Shown: positions 31,256-42,489 of the stretch, piece after piece
How the letters are laid out: the number at the start of each line of letters is the position of its first letter
Numbering within the stretch: position 1 is the stretch's first letter
Assembly: GCA_021292105.1 (NCBI GenBank)
Contig: CM037864.1
Coordinates: forward strand, 38,874,486 to 38,938,485
Origin: Anadara kagoshimensis
Taxonomy: Eukaryota; Mollusca; Bivalvia; Arcoida; Arcidae
Reading direction: 5' to 3'
Length of the DNA: 64,000 bases
The notes under the pieces: model-generated
The model's input: only the letters and a program-made list of their open reading frames with translations
Databases searched by the model: none
Told to the model about the DNA's origin: nothing
Translations under genes and position numbers: made by a program

Positions 31256-31464
31256 CATTATACCAGTTTTAATTTTACAACACTAGACGCCCGTTTCATC
31301 AGTAGTGCTTGGACCAAAATTATGAAACCAAAATTGTTATCAAGATGTTGAATAGATACCCAAAGGACCAAAATATATTAAACCATTTAGCTAAGGAGAT
31401 ACTTTGCATGAAGGAGTATACCTTAGTTTTTGAGGAATTTCAAATTTTAACTAGCAACAAATTT
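31256..31464 (-). mobile_element. retrozyme-like element lacking stem II
   Basis: The best preserved body (about 150 bp matching the 7.5-kb copy). Its hammerhead (31281-31310, minus) keeps stem I, CTGATGA and stem III/cleavage GTC, but stem II and the following G are cleanly missing. Confidence 0.75.
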
Positions 31465-31729
31465 AGACAATAGTATATTCTGAACTTATAAACTTATCTA
31501 TTTTTCTTATCAAAACCACCTTATAATACCCAGCACTACTGGTTAAATGACTATATATTATTAGATGTTGTGATTACACAGCAACATTTCCAAGCAAAAA
31601 ACATGTTTTAACGTGAAATGAATTCGTCCAAAACTTTATATTACACTGTAATATTTCTTAAAACATGCACACCTGCACGGCATTTGAGACTATACATAAT
31701 TCATATCATAATTTATTAAATAAACATTT

Positions 31730-32010
31730 GAGGGCGGATGAGTAAGTAACTAGCCTAACTTATTTCAGATAGTCTGAAACGGTCGTGCCTTGTTGCAATA
31801 CGTGTTTTATACCTGGATACAAGATATCCAATATACTTGATACGCGTATCAAGTTATTCTTAAATAAGATATTGAATGTCAGAATTTCATGACTCGTCGT
31901 GCAAAGGTGTGCTTTTCATCTAAAGTTGAGTACCGTGCTTTAATTCGGTAGTGAAACAGGCAAAGAAATACCGAAAATAAGTTAGGCTGGTCACTTATTG
32001 GCTCGCCCTC
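31730..32010. repeat. 281-bp MITE with 36-bp inverted ends
   Basis: Left end GAGGGCGGATGAGTAAGTAA and right end CACTTATTGGCTCGCCCTC are imperfect inverted repeats that also share AGCCTAACTTATTT. No coding capacity. Confidence 0.8.
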
Positions 32011-32454
32011 GTAGTTACGAAGGGTAAGAGGTCACGTGGTACACGGGTCAAAGTCGTCAATGAATTCCCCCATAAATAACGAAAAAGCCAATACTTCATA
32101 CTTTATTGTCATTTTAATTAATTATGTAACATAACATTACATTTGGTTAAGCAAAACTTGATTTATAAACATAGACCAAGCATATACATGCAGGTCAGAC
32201 TGCAGCACTCAAAATCTGCGCGGCATGCTTTCATTTCAGATACACACCTGTTAAGTAAATACGTAAAAGTATTTTATCATTAAGATTAAACTGGCGTCAT
32301 AAATGTCAGTATACTTAAGATAATTTTAATGAAACGCTAAATAATTTTGATTATGTTTCCCCTCACCTACAACAAAATAACCGAAGGACACTATATTTAA
32401 ACAAAAGTATTTATCGTATTTTATTCTGAGATGATGTCGTTTGTCTTTTTTTGC

Positions 32455-32725
32455 TTGAACGTGCGTCATAATGTCGTTTGTCCTTTGGTCTGAAATTACG
32501 TCATGATGATGTTTTACATAACGTCATGCTATTTATCCTTTCAGTTAAACTTGTTGCGTCAATATGACATTTATTTTGCTAGCTTGGTATGAAGTTTCGC
32601 CATGCTAATGTTTCCCTATCGTCTGAACTTGCGTCATGATGTCATTTGTCCCTTGGTCTGGAATGATGTCATGACAATGTTTTCCCTATCGTCTATACGT
32701 ACGTCATCTTGTTATTTGTCTTTCA
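32455..32725. repeat. array of ACGTCAT-type words
   Basis: (A/G)CGTCAT and related ATGTCAT words recur about every 30-70 bases, alternating with (A/T)TTGTCC(T/C)TTGGTCTG stretches. Looks like a decayed tandem repeat. The words resemble CRE/ATF half-sites. Confidence 0.6.
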
Positions 32726-33034
32726 TTTGGCAGTTAGATTTAAATTTTTTCTCACCTTTTGAAGGGCCTTGGTGGCGACACGCTGATACTACGAGCCACG
32801 ACGTCTTTAACACGATAAGTATTAATTTCTGAAACAAAAACAAACTTGTATTTTACTTTTAACTTATTAAAGGCAATATTTCTCAAATATATTATTAAGT
32901 AACAAATAAAATACGGTGTTTTGTTATCTTAATTTCCCGATTTAATCCAAAAACCGGAAACTTATGGTCATATTGCATTCTAGAAAAAAAAATTAACAAA
33001 CAAAAGATATGATAATTGTCCCTGATGTACAGCA

Positions 33035-33084
33035 TACACGGGATATTCCAGCATAAAGTGGGTTAAACAACAATATCCCGTGTA
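33035..33084. repeat. 50-bp hairpin
   Basis: ACACGGGATATT and AATATCCCGTGT are exact inverted repeats around a 25-base loop. Confidence 0.7.
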
Positions 33085-33215
33085 CACTTTTCCACGGTGA
33101 TCATGCGCCGAGATGAATAATTGTCAGATTCTTTGTAAAATTTATAAAGATAATAAAATCAAACTACATTATTATTAATCATGGCATGGATACTAATATT
33201 CACTTTGTGTACATG

Positions 33216-33560
33216 ACCACTGCGATAGCTCAGTTGGTAGAGTGCTCGCTCCGTAAGTGGGAGGTCGTGGGTTCGATCCCCGGCCGGGTCTGACTCAAGA
33301 CTTGAAAGTGGGTAGTGATTGTTCTTTCGCCAAGCACTCGGCATTACGAAATGAAAGTCACGGTTCTTTCGGATGGGAACTTAAAATAAACGAGGTCCCG
33401 TGTCACGGTGGGCTTGGCACGCTAAAGAACCCTGCTGTATAATGCCATCAGCGCAACGCACAGGCAAAATTTCTGCACCTTCGCCTATAGCTGGCGACGT
33501 CTCAATATAAGTGAAATATTCTTGACAAGGACGTTAAACACCATTACTCAACTCAACTCA
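33216..33560 (+). repeat. full-length tRNA-headed SINE, family 1, with TSD
   Basis: The 345-bp copy has a tRNA-like head (TAGCTCAGTTGGTAGAGTGC, B box GGTTCGATCCC), a conserved middle part (GAAAGTCACGGTTCTTTCGG, CCGTGTCACGG) and a tail of three CTCAA units. It is flanked by perfect 14-bp repeats ACTTTGTGTACATG at 33202-33215 and 33561-33574, the mark of recent LINE-driven insertion. Confidence 0.93.
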
Positions 33561-33574
33561 ACTTTGTGTACATG

Positions 33575-34120
33575 CACTTTAATATGGGAATTGTTTGTGT
33601 ATTTGATTGAATGCCTTACCCTCAGAGTTCACAACAATTGCCATAGCAACCATTACCATTACAGCTACAAATACACCATTCATCTACAACATAATATACT
33701 TTAGCAGTAGGTTCTTATATATAGGCACTATGAATATTTTTGGACTGGTCAAGGGCCGGGATATGGACCGTTACTTTGATATAGCCCTAAACGCAGGCTA
33801 AAACTGGTTTTACTTACGTACGTCTTAATTTACAGACCCATTAGTAACTGGACTACTTGACTAGAATAAATGTGGAATCGATAAATTAATGCCTGACATT
33901 TACAGTTATTTTCATTAAAGTATATCATATAAAATCGTGTTGAAATTTGATTATAGAACAATATGTTACCGCTCTTTATTACCAGCGTAGTTTCTATTGC
34001 CAACTACGTGTTATTTTATTATAAATTGAACTAATTGTGACCATTTCATCAGAAGGCCACGGGAAAATGTCTTAGGCAAACGGATAATACCGCTTAATAA
34101 CAGATATATTCGTGATGGTG
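33575..34120. other. unassigned stretch
   Basis: AT-rich sequence without a supported feature. Confidence 0.4.
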
Positions 34121-34121
34121 C

Positions 34122-34280
34122 AGGTTTGAAGATTAACAGGGGCCTAGTAGCCAATGGCTACTAAAATCAGTCTAGGCCCCTTAATATGTTCACATTTTAT
34201 CTATTTATTACTATATTATAAATTCTTTAATGAAATGAGCTGGGCCCCTAACTTAAAATAGTTAGCAGTCATCCCTGCAC
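34122..34280. repeat. MITE of the 62335 family
   Basis: Shares GGGCC(T/C)AGTAGCCAATGGC, AAATTCTTT(A/T)ATGAA and GAGCTGG(G/-)CCCC with the copy at 62335-62490. The ends TGCAGG…GAAGA and TCATCCCTGCA are inverted repeats. Confidence 0.75.
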
Positions 34281-34654
34281 CTGGTGCATGCATCTATGGT
34301 AGTTGAAGCTTCCATTGTGATTACAAGAATGAATATCTACAATCAAAAACATCCATGTTGAAATAGCAATCCAAAAGGCAAAATAAAAAACTTAAGGGCC
34401 AGATTGGAGATGACAACCTTTCTGTACTATTCCATATACAGTGTAGCTATGATTAGTTAATAATCTCTCAAAATTGGACCAATCCTATTACCGGTTGACG
34501 AACTTTGATTATTAATTTTTATACCTGTACTCATTAATTGTTTAACCTGGAACAGATGTATGATACATTTGATAGTCAATTTCTTTAGGCGTGGGTACAT
34601 GAGAGAGTGAATAACCTAAAAAATTGACCACAGTGCGCTTAGAGCATCATTGTA

Positions 34655-34932
34655 AAAAACCAGTATGGCTGTCATGACAATATTGTTGATAAGTATGATA
34701 TCTGTATCCAACATTACCGGGGATATACTTAACGTCCCATAATTCCATGTTCCTTCCATCTAAATTTCGATTTTACACGTGGCGGGTGTAGCTAGCTAAA
34801 CAGGGGCGCTTACCTTTTTCGGAGCACCCGGCCTTACATCCCTGATTGGTGGGAATTCACGTATTTAACTTACTTTTTTTTACTTTGCTTTGGGATTGTG
34901 ATTTAGACATGAATTAGTATGTTTGTTTTTGA
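34655..34932 (+). mobile_element. 5'-truncated PLE 3' end at the array start
   Basis: Decayed C-terminal codons, then the structured 3' end with GGGGCGCTTACC and TTAGACATGAATTAG, the same variant as the end of unit 1 (37877). It lies directly in front of the full units, as in Penelope tandem insertions. Confidence 0.85.
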
Positions 34933-37877
34933 TAAATTTACTAAACTAGTCTTTCAACTGACATAAAATTTCCTCAAGCATCAGAATTGGCGTTCTCATA
35001 TTTTATTGGTTCTACCAGATAACTGAATTTAAAGAATCACTGATTGCAGAATAAGTGGGGTGTTTTGGACCTTCCAAAAACACCTTAACCACACCACTGG
35101 ATAAAATGGTGTCATTAGACCTATGCCAGTTTCCATCCGGCTAACATAAGCTTGCAGTTTTATAATTAGATTTCAAATTTTAAAATGACAACCTCTAAAA
35201 CTAATTGAATAGCTACGGTAATTAATGTAGTTTTCGGTCCTTAAATAAAAAAAACAACAAACATTATGTTGTATTATATTTACGTATCAAAGTTAACGCA
35301 AGAAAACATAATTCGTGATATAATATCAGACAGAAAATTGAGCAAGTTACCATAATTTTAATAAATGGTTTAAGATATAAAATAAGTTTTTTCATTGGTA
35401 TATTGAACACAGCACATTTGTTTTCGTGAGTTTGTAAGATAAATATGTCTAAGTTTATTACATAACTGCCGTCGATGTAAAGGAAAAATTCTGTATGACT
35501 AATAAATGTATTTTACGTTTTGTAAGTTTTCACTTTCCTTTTTGGTTTGTGACTTGGACATGGAGCGGTATTTGTGCTTGATTTTGCACATTTGTATTCA
35601 AACAAGACTTACAATGTAGTCATAAAACGCATCTCAAAGAGCACGAGCAAAATTTAAGTCACCTTCAAGTACATAATTAAGGACAATATACTTCTAAAAC
35701 AAATTTGGAAATTATATTGAACTGTCAGAAACGTTTAAAATTATATTGTAACCAGTGTCCTTTTTCATCCGTAAGTCGTTTTTTAAACACCTAAACAACT
35801 AAGCAATTTAAACCAAATAACATAAAAATTAAAATAATTTTTCATTAACAAAATAATATACTAGTATTTTGCTTTCTGTAAAAAATCGAAAAAACCCCAT
35901 CTTTGTCATCATTGCATCCAAAATATTTAATTATAAACAAACATTGCAGTGTTTAAACTTTCATAATTTTACTCCACCTTCCTGTTCTTGCTCGTCTTCT
36001 CCCTATATTTATGGACCAGCTGGACATGTAATAACTGGTGATCTCAATATAATCGAAAACACTAGATAAAGATCTTTACTTTCAAAAGGTCCTAAATATA
36101 GAGAAGCTCAACCTTTTACTCGGGGACAGAATTTCAGACTTGTCATGGATTCCGTTGAAGAGTACGCCAGACGTTGGGCTAAATTAGAAGATGTTGAACT
36201 TGATACCTTATCCGACTGGATAAAGGTTGTGAAATCTTTCGTTAAAACTAGGATTGCCAAACTTAAAGGGTCTATGAGTACTAAACCGTCTTCAGTACTC
36301 AAGGATCCAGAAATCAAGGCAATTCTAACAGACATACACAACAAATATGTTGTTGTCCTAGCTGATTAAGCTTCCAACAACATTATTCTCGTTTGTCAGA
36401 GATTCTACCTTGAATGTTTTATTAAGGAGCTTGGTTTAGATAGTATATCAAATAACCCTGCATATAATAGAACTAATTTTACCAAAGACGAAGTTCTTTC
36501 CAACCATAGGGGAGTTCTCGAGTCTTTCGGTATCAATCTTAAAGAGGAAGATCTTGATCTTCCTTACTTGTATTGGATTCCTAAACTCCATAAAAATCCA
36601 TAAAAGGAAAGATATATAGCAGGCTCATCTAAATGTACTACTAAATCATTATCGGTAACTCTAACACAAATTTTGACAATTGTCAAAGATGGTCTTCAGT
36701 CCTATTCAGAAAAAGTATATTCTACATCTGGAATCAACCAAATGTTGATTCTCAAAAATTCTAAAGAATTACTTGAACATCTTGCTTCTGATACCTTATC
36801 TCATGTAAAAAGTATAAAAACATTTGATTTTTCTACACTATACACCACTATCCCTCATTCTAAATTGAAAGAACGTGCTAAAGAAATTATTCACTTGTCT
36901 TTCTTTTACAAAAACGGTAAGCCAAGATACAAATACTATCATCTGGTGCTGAACAGGGATTCTGGTTATTTTGTCAAGCACCATACGGATTCCAAACAAA
37001 AATATACTGAAGATACCATCAACAAAATGATAGAGTTTTTTATAGATAACATATTTGTTGTGTTTGGTAATATAGTTTTTCTGCAAACAATCGGTATACC
37101 AATGGGTACAAACTGTGCACCATTGCTTGCTGATTTGTTTCTTTACTCTTACGAAGCAGAATTTATGCAGCACCTTGTTAAATCTGGAGAGAAAACTGTC
37201 GCCAAATCATTCAACTCAACATACAAATATATAGATGACGTTCTGTCTCTTAACAATCCTAAATTTGGAGACTATGTAAATGCCATCTATCCTAGTGAGC
37301 TTGAAATAAAAGACACGACTGATTCCTCAAGTTCTGCTTCATATTTAGACTTATACCTGAATTATGACGCACACGAAAGGCTACATTTGAAACTTTATGA
37401 CAAACGTGATGACTTCAATTTTTCTATTGTCAACTTTCCTTTTTTATGCAGCAATATACCTGCTTCTCCTGGTTTCCCGATTAATACGCTATGATAGAGC
37501 TTGTTCCCACTACCGGGACTTTGTACAACGAAGTAGGCTGCTTGCAAATAAATTGTTGACTCAGGGATATTGCAAACCTAGGCTTACCAAGGCCCTCAAA
37601 AAGTTTTATGGCCGTCATCACAGTATTGTTGATAAGTTTGATGTCTCTGTGTCCAGGATTGCCCTGAATTATATTTGACGTCTCATAGTTCCATGTTCCT
37701 TTCACACAATTTTGATTACACACGTGGCGGGTGTAGCTACCTAAACAGGGGCGCTTACCTTTTTCGGAGCACCCGGCCTCACTTCTCTGATTGGTGGGAA
37801 TTCACGTAATTAACTTATTTTTTTTACTTTGCTTTGGGATTGTGATTTAGACATGAATTGGTATGTTTGTTTTTGAT
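34933..37877 (+). mobile_element. PLE tandem unit 1 (2.9 kb)
   Basis: A unit made of about 0.93 kb of non-coding DNA (with an old PLE 3' remnant at 35525-35590), the protein remnant and the 3' end. From 35282 it is almost identical to unit 2 (offset 2930, then 2979 after a TA expansion), but the first 350 bases are only about 85-90% alike. Confidence 0.9.
35869..37675 (+). pseudogene. Penelope-like reverse transcriptase, near full length, three stops
   Basis: One reading frame from 35869 to about 37470 interrupted only by TAA at 36067, 36367 and 36601. Pieces: GPAGHVITGDLNII, EYARRWAKLEDVELDTLSDW, KYVVVLAD, ASNNIILVCQRFY, LPYLYWIPKLHKNP, STLYTTIP, GIPMGTNCAPLLADLFLYSY, YIDD (37228-37239), KLYDKRDDFNF. 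A small deletion near 37472 then shifts the frame for SRLIRYDRACSHYRDFVQ to SRIALNYI. No GIY-YIG nuclease motif follows, so it resembles nuclease-less relatives of Penelope. Inactive. The stops fall where relatives have Lys (36367) and Tyr (36601). Confidence 0.85.
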
Positions 37878-38780
37878 TTTACTAAACTAGTCTTCCAACT
37901 GACATAAATTGTCCTCAAGCTTTAGAATTGGTGTTCTCATATTTTATTGGTTCTACAAGGTAATTGAATTTAAAGAATCACTGATTGCAGAATAAGTGGG
38001 GGTGTTTTGGACCTTCCAAAAACACCTTAACCACACCACTGGATACAATTGTGTCATTAGACGTATGTCACTTCCCGTCTGGTTAACGTAAGCTTGCAGT
38101 TTAATAATTAGATTTCAAAATGAAAAGCTCTGAAACTAATTGAATAGCTATGGTATTTGATGTAGATTTCTATATTTAAGTAAAAAACAAACTTTATGTT
38201 ATATTATATTAACGTATCAAAGTTAACGCAAGAAAACATAATTCGTGATATAATATCAGACAGAAAATTGAGCAAGTTACCATAATTTTAATAAATGGTT
38301 TAAGATATAAAATAAGTTTTTTCATTGGTATATTGAACACAGCACATTTGTTTTCGTGAGTTTGTAAGATAAATATGTCTAAGTTTATTACATAACTGCC
38401 GTCGATGTAAAGGAAAAATTCTGTATGACTAATAAATGTATTTTACGTTTTGTAAGTTTTCACTTTCCTTTTTGGTTTGTGACTTGGACATGGAGCGGTA
38501 TTTGTGCTTGATTTTGCACATTTGTATTCAAACAAGACTTACAATGTAGTCATAAAACGCATCTCAAAGAGCACGAGCAAAATTTAAGTCACCTTCAAGT
38601 ACATAATTAAGGACAATATACTTCTAAAACAAATTTGGAAATTATATTGAACTGTCAGAAACGTTTAAAATTATATTGTAACCAGTGTCCTTTTTCATCC
38701 GTAAGTCGTTTTTAAACACCTAAACAACTAAGCAATTTAAACCAAATAACATAAAAATTAAAATAATTTTTCATTAACAA

Positions 38781-38784
<4 letters not shown>

Positions 38785-38841
<57 letters not shown>
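38785..38841. repeat. (TA)n microsatellite
   Basis: About 55 bp of TA repeat with one TTATA interruption. Unit 1 has only ATATACTAGTA at this place. Confidence 0.95.
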
Positions 38842-38842
<1 letters not shown>

Positions 38843-38847
38843 GTATT

Positions 38848-40656
38848 TTGCTTTCCGTAAAAAATCGAAAAAACCCCATCTTTGTCATCATTGCATCCAA
38901 AATATTTAATTATAAACAAACATTGCAGTGTTTAAACTTTCATAATTTTACTCCACCTTCCTGTTCTTGCTCGTCTTCTCCCTATATTTATGGACCAGCT
39001 GGACATGTAATAACTGGTGATCTCAATATAATCGAGAACACTAAATAAAGATCTTTACTTTCAAAAGGTCCTAAATATAGAGAAGCTCAACCTTTTACTC
39101 GGAGACAGAATTTCAGACTTGTCATGGATTCCGTTGAAGAGTACGCCAGACGTTGGGCTAAATTAGAAGATGTTGAACTTGATACCTTATCCGACTGGAT
39201 AAAGGTTGTGAAATCTTTCGTTAAAACTAGGATTGCCAAACTTAAAGGGTCTATGAGTACTAAACCGTCTTCAGTACTCAAGGATCCAGAAATCAAGGCA
39301 ATTCTAACAGACATACACAACAAATATGTTGTTGTCCTAGCTGATTAAGCTTCCAACAACATTATTCTCGTTTGTCAGAGATTCTACCTTGAATGTTTTA
39401 TTAAGGAGCTTGGTTTAGATAGTATATCAAATAACCCTGCATATAATAGAACTAATTTTACCAAAGACGAAGTTCTTTCCAACCATAGGGGAGTTCTCGA
39501 GTCTTTCGGTATCAATCTTAAAGAGGAAGATCTTGATCTTCCTTACTTGTATTGGATTCCTAAACTCCATAAAAATCCATAAAAGGAAAGATATATAGCA
39601 GGCTCATCTAAATGTACTACTAAATCATTATCGGTAACTCTAACACAAATTTTGACAATTGTCAAAGATGGTCTTCAGTCCTATTCAGAAAAAGTATATT
39701 CTACATCTGGAATCAACCAAATGTTGATTCTCAAAAATTCTAAAGAATTACTTGAACATCTTGCTTCTAATACCTTATCTCATGTAAAAAGTATAAAAAC
39801 ATTTGATTTTTCTACACTATACACCACTATCCCTCATTCTAAATTGAAAGAACGTGCTAAAGAAATTATTCACTTGTCTTTCTTTTACAAAAACGGTAAG
39901 CCAAGATACAAATACTATCATCTGGTGCTGAACAGGGATTCTGGTTATTTTGTCAAGCACCATACGGATTCCAAACAAAAATATACTGAAGATACCATCA
40001 ACAAAATGATAGAGTTTTTATAGATAACATATTTGTTGTGTTTGGTAATATAGTTTTTCTGCAAACAATCGGTATACCAATGGGTACAAACTGTGCACCA
40101 TTGCTTGCTGATTTGTTTCTTTACTCTTACGAAGCAGAATTTATGCAGCACCTTGTTAAATCTGGAGAGAAAACTGTCGCCAAATCATTCAACTCAACAT
40201 ACAAATATATAGATGACGTTCTGTCTCTTAACAATCCTAAATTTGGAGACTATGTAAATGCCATCTATCCTAGTGAGCTTGAAATAAAAGACACGACTGA
40301 TTCCTCAAGTTCTGCTTCATATTTAGACTTATACCTGAATTATGACGCACACGAAAGGCTACATTTGAAACTTTATGACAAACGTGATGACTTCAATTTT
40401 TCTATTGTCAACTTTCCTTTTTTATGCAGCAATATACCTGCTTCTCCTGGTTTCCCGATTAATACGCTATGATAGAGCTTGTTCCCACTACCGGGACTTT
40501 GTACAACGAAGTAGGCTGCTTGCAAATAAATTGTTGACTCAGGGATATTGCAAACCTAGGCTTACCAAGGCCCTCAAAAAGTTTTATGGCCGTCATCACA
40601 GTATTGTTGATAAGTTTGATGTCTCTGTGTCCAGGATTGCCCTGAATTATATTTGA
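38848..40656 (+). pseudogene. Penelope-like reverse transcriptase, second copy, extra frameshift
   Basis: Same protein remnant as 35869-37675, with TAA at 39046, 39346 and 39580 and YIDD at 40207-40218. A one-base deletion in a T run near 40019 adds a frameshift between DTINKMIEFL and the rest of the RT domain. Inactive. Confidence 0.88.
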
Positions 40657-40869
40657 CGTCTCATAGTTCCATGTTCCTTTCACACAATTTTGATTACACA
40701 CGTGGCGGGTGTAGCTAGCTAAACAGGAGGTGCTTACCCTTCCGGTGCACCCGGCCTCACTTCCCTGGTGGAAGTTCACGTGTCTAACCTAACTTGTCAG
40801 TTCCAAAGTTTTTACTTTGCTTCTGGATTGTGATTCGGACTTGGATTAGTATGTTTGTTTTTGGTTTGA

Positions 40870-41885
40870 TTACACCATATTCAATAGCAAGTCATTTATT
40901 ATGAATGTGTTTACTAATTTCCTGAATGAAAATAATTTGTCGGGCGGATATTCATGTTTAGTTCTAGGGCCGGGGTGATGAATGCGTTAGCATATAATCC
41001 ATAGGTTCTTCGTCGCTTTTAGTTTGACCTCGGTCGAAGTTTTCCTTGTTGTTATTTAACGGTTGTATCATTAATAGTATAATGGTTTTTCTGCGACATT
41101 GCCATGATTGTGGGAAAGGGTATATTTGCACTCTAAAGGTTGTCATACATGTAATTGCACATTAGTAGACTATAGACCAGAAGCTCACACAAACCATTAA
41201 CTTGTACTTAATTAATCCTTAAAATTAAAAAAAACCAAACATTGTCTTGAGACGAGCAATTACAATACTACTGAGCTTGAAAAGCCAATGGCTTCTAATT
41301 TCTTACATCAGTTTAACTTTTCTGTCAAGATAAGTCAGTTTTCCACAAAAAAAATTACGTTATGGAGCATTATAAAACATAATTAATAAACACCACGTGT
41401 TATAATACACTTCAAAGTTATGGAATGCTTCAACACTGGTCATCGAGCGTGTAAAATAAGGATTTATTCTTTTCTGGTGGCTAAAATTGTACCATTACTC
41501 CAGAACTAACGCATCGTGGTCATTTTTAAAAAGATGAAAGTAAAGAAATAAATAACAGGGTGTGAATTTTGTTTCGACAGTCTTTTACGGTCCTGAAAAA
41601 GAATTGCAGCGAAAAAGTTTGACATATTTACTTACCTTGAGCATGTCTTCTATGAATGTATGCGTAGATTGTGTGTTCTATAAAACCCTATTGTTTTAAG
41701 TTTTATTATCCTCAGCTAACATCATCATCACATATGTCGTTGTCAGTTACACCTGTGATCAGTTTCCAAGCAATCAGTTACACATAAAAAGTCATCCTTA
41801 TTATATCAAATATTAAAGGCTACCTTACGGGATATTCAAGTGAAATATGATAAGGCCATTGTTTTGACCATTCTTTTTTATAACT
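40870..41885. other. unassigned stretch between PLE array and SINE
   Basis: No gene was recognised. CCAATGGCTTCTAATTTC near 41287 recalls the 62335 MITE family. On the minus strand, ATGCTCAAG followed by GTAAGTAAAT (near 41640) is a good splice donor without a recognisable exon. Confidence 0.35.
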
Positions 41886-41887
41886 AC

Positions 41888-42325
41888 TACGGCAGCTCAG
41901 TTGGTAGAGTGCTCACTTCGTATATGGGAGGTCATGAGTTCGAACCCCAGCAAAATGAGTCTAAACAAGCCTTGAAAATAGGTAGAGAAATGACTATTCT
42001 TTCACCAAACACCATTTAAAAATGAAAGTCACGGGGTCCTTCGGGAGAGACTTTAAAAACTGGCAGTCGTGGCACGTTAAAGAAACCTACCTGCACATTA
42101 CCTATTCTGACTAATCAGTCCAATAAGCCCTCATTGTCAAGGGTTTAAAACCCACAAACCCCCAAACAAGTCAAACATTAAAATGGGGGTTTAATGAGCT
42201 AATTAGACGAACTACACTAATTGCCCTGACGCACTGCAAAGGTAAAAATTCCGCAACTTCGCCTATAGCTAGTGACGTCTCGATATAAGTAATATACTTG
42301 ACCGGGACGTAAACCACCATTCGTT
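41888..42325 (+). repeat. tRNA-headed SINE, family 1, diverged
   Basis: Head GGCAGCTCAGTTGGTAGAGT, B box GAGTTCGAACCCC, the AAAATGAAAGTCACGG block and CTTCGCCTATAGCTAGTGAC followed by CCGGGACGTAAACCACCATT. About 100 bp of other sequence lies inside (42100-42220). Tail lost. Confidence 0.8.
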
Positions 42326-42489
42326 CAGTCTCCATTTTAAGTATTGCATGTATTATGTACATGTATTTCTTATGTCCAAAATTTCAAAGCCAAGAAAGCC
42401 ACGAGGCCCTGGATGCTCACCTCAAAATAAAATGTGTTAAACGCGCTCAATTTTAAAATAATGCCCATATATAGAATAAAGATCGTTAA

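Larger units (their letters stand above)
37878..40865 (+). mobile_element. PLE tandem unit 2 (3.0 kb)
   Basis: Head-to-tail copy of unit 1 with the same three stops and the same 37472-type deletion, a (TA)n expansion at 38785-38841 and a different 3'-end variant (AGGAGGTGCTTACC, GGACTTGGATTAG) that matches the dispersed copies and not unit 1. Confidence 0.9.

Noticed and set aside
33221-33293. tRNA gene
   Set aside because: The tRNA-like part continues directly into a repeated body and CTCAA tail and is flanked by a target duplication, so it is a SINE head. The same holds for 2148, 41890, 52540, 52757 and 54210.
36838-37173. Minus-strand open frames inside the PLE copies (also 13074-13316 and 39945-40151)
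   Set aside because: Shadows of the reverse transcriptase on the other strand, identical wherever the element occurs.
35869-37675. Active Penelope-like retrotransposon
   Set aside because: Three in-frame stops and a frameshifting deletion break the only reading frame, and the second copy shares them.
37500-37680. GIY-YIG endonuclease domain after the RT
   Set aside because: The frame ends soon after RIALN and no GIY-YIG pair or its downstream residues can be read in any frame.
34655-40865. Assembly artefact (falsely duplicated haplotype) as the explanation for the PLE array
   Set aside because: Not excluded, but less likely: the units differ in a TA expansion, a one-base deletion, their first 350 bases and their 3' ends, and a third partial copy precedes them.
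34655-40865. Hammerhead ribozyme in the PLE array itself
   Set aside because: Penelope elements often carry one, but I found no CTGATGA and GAAA pair with suitable stems on either strand here.
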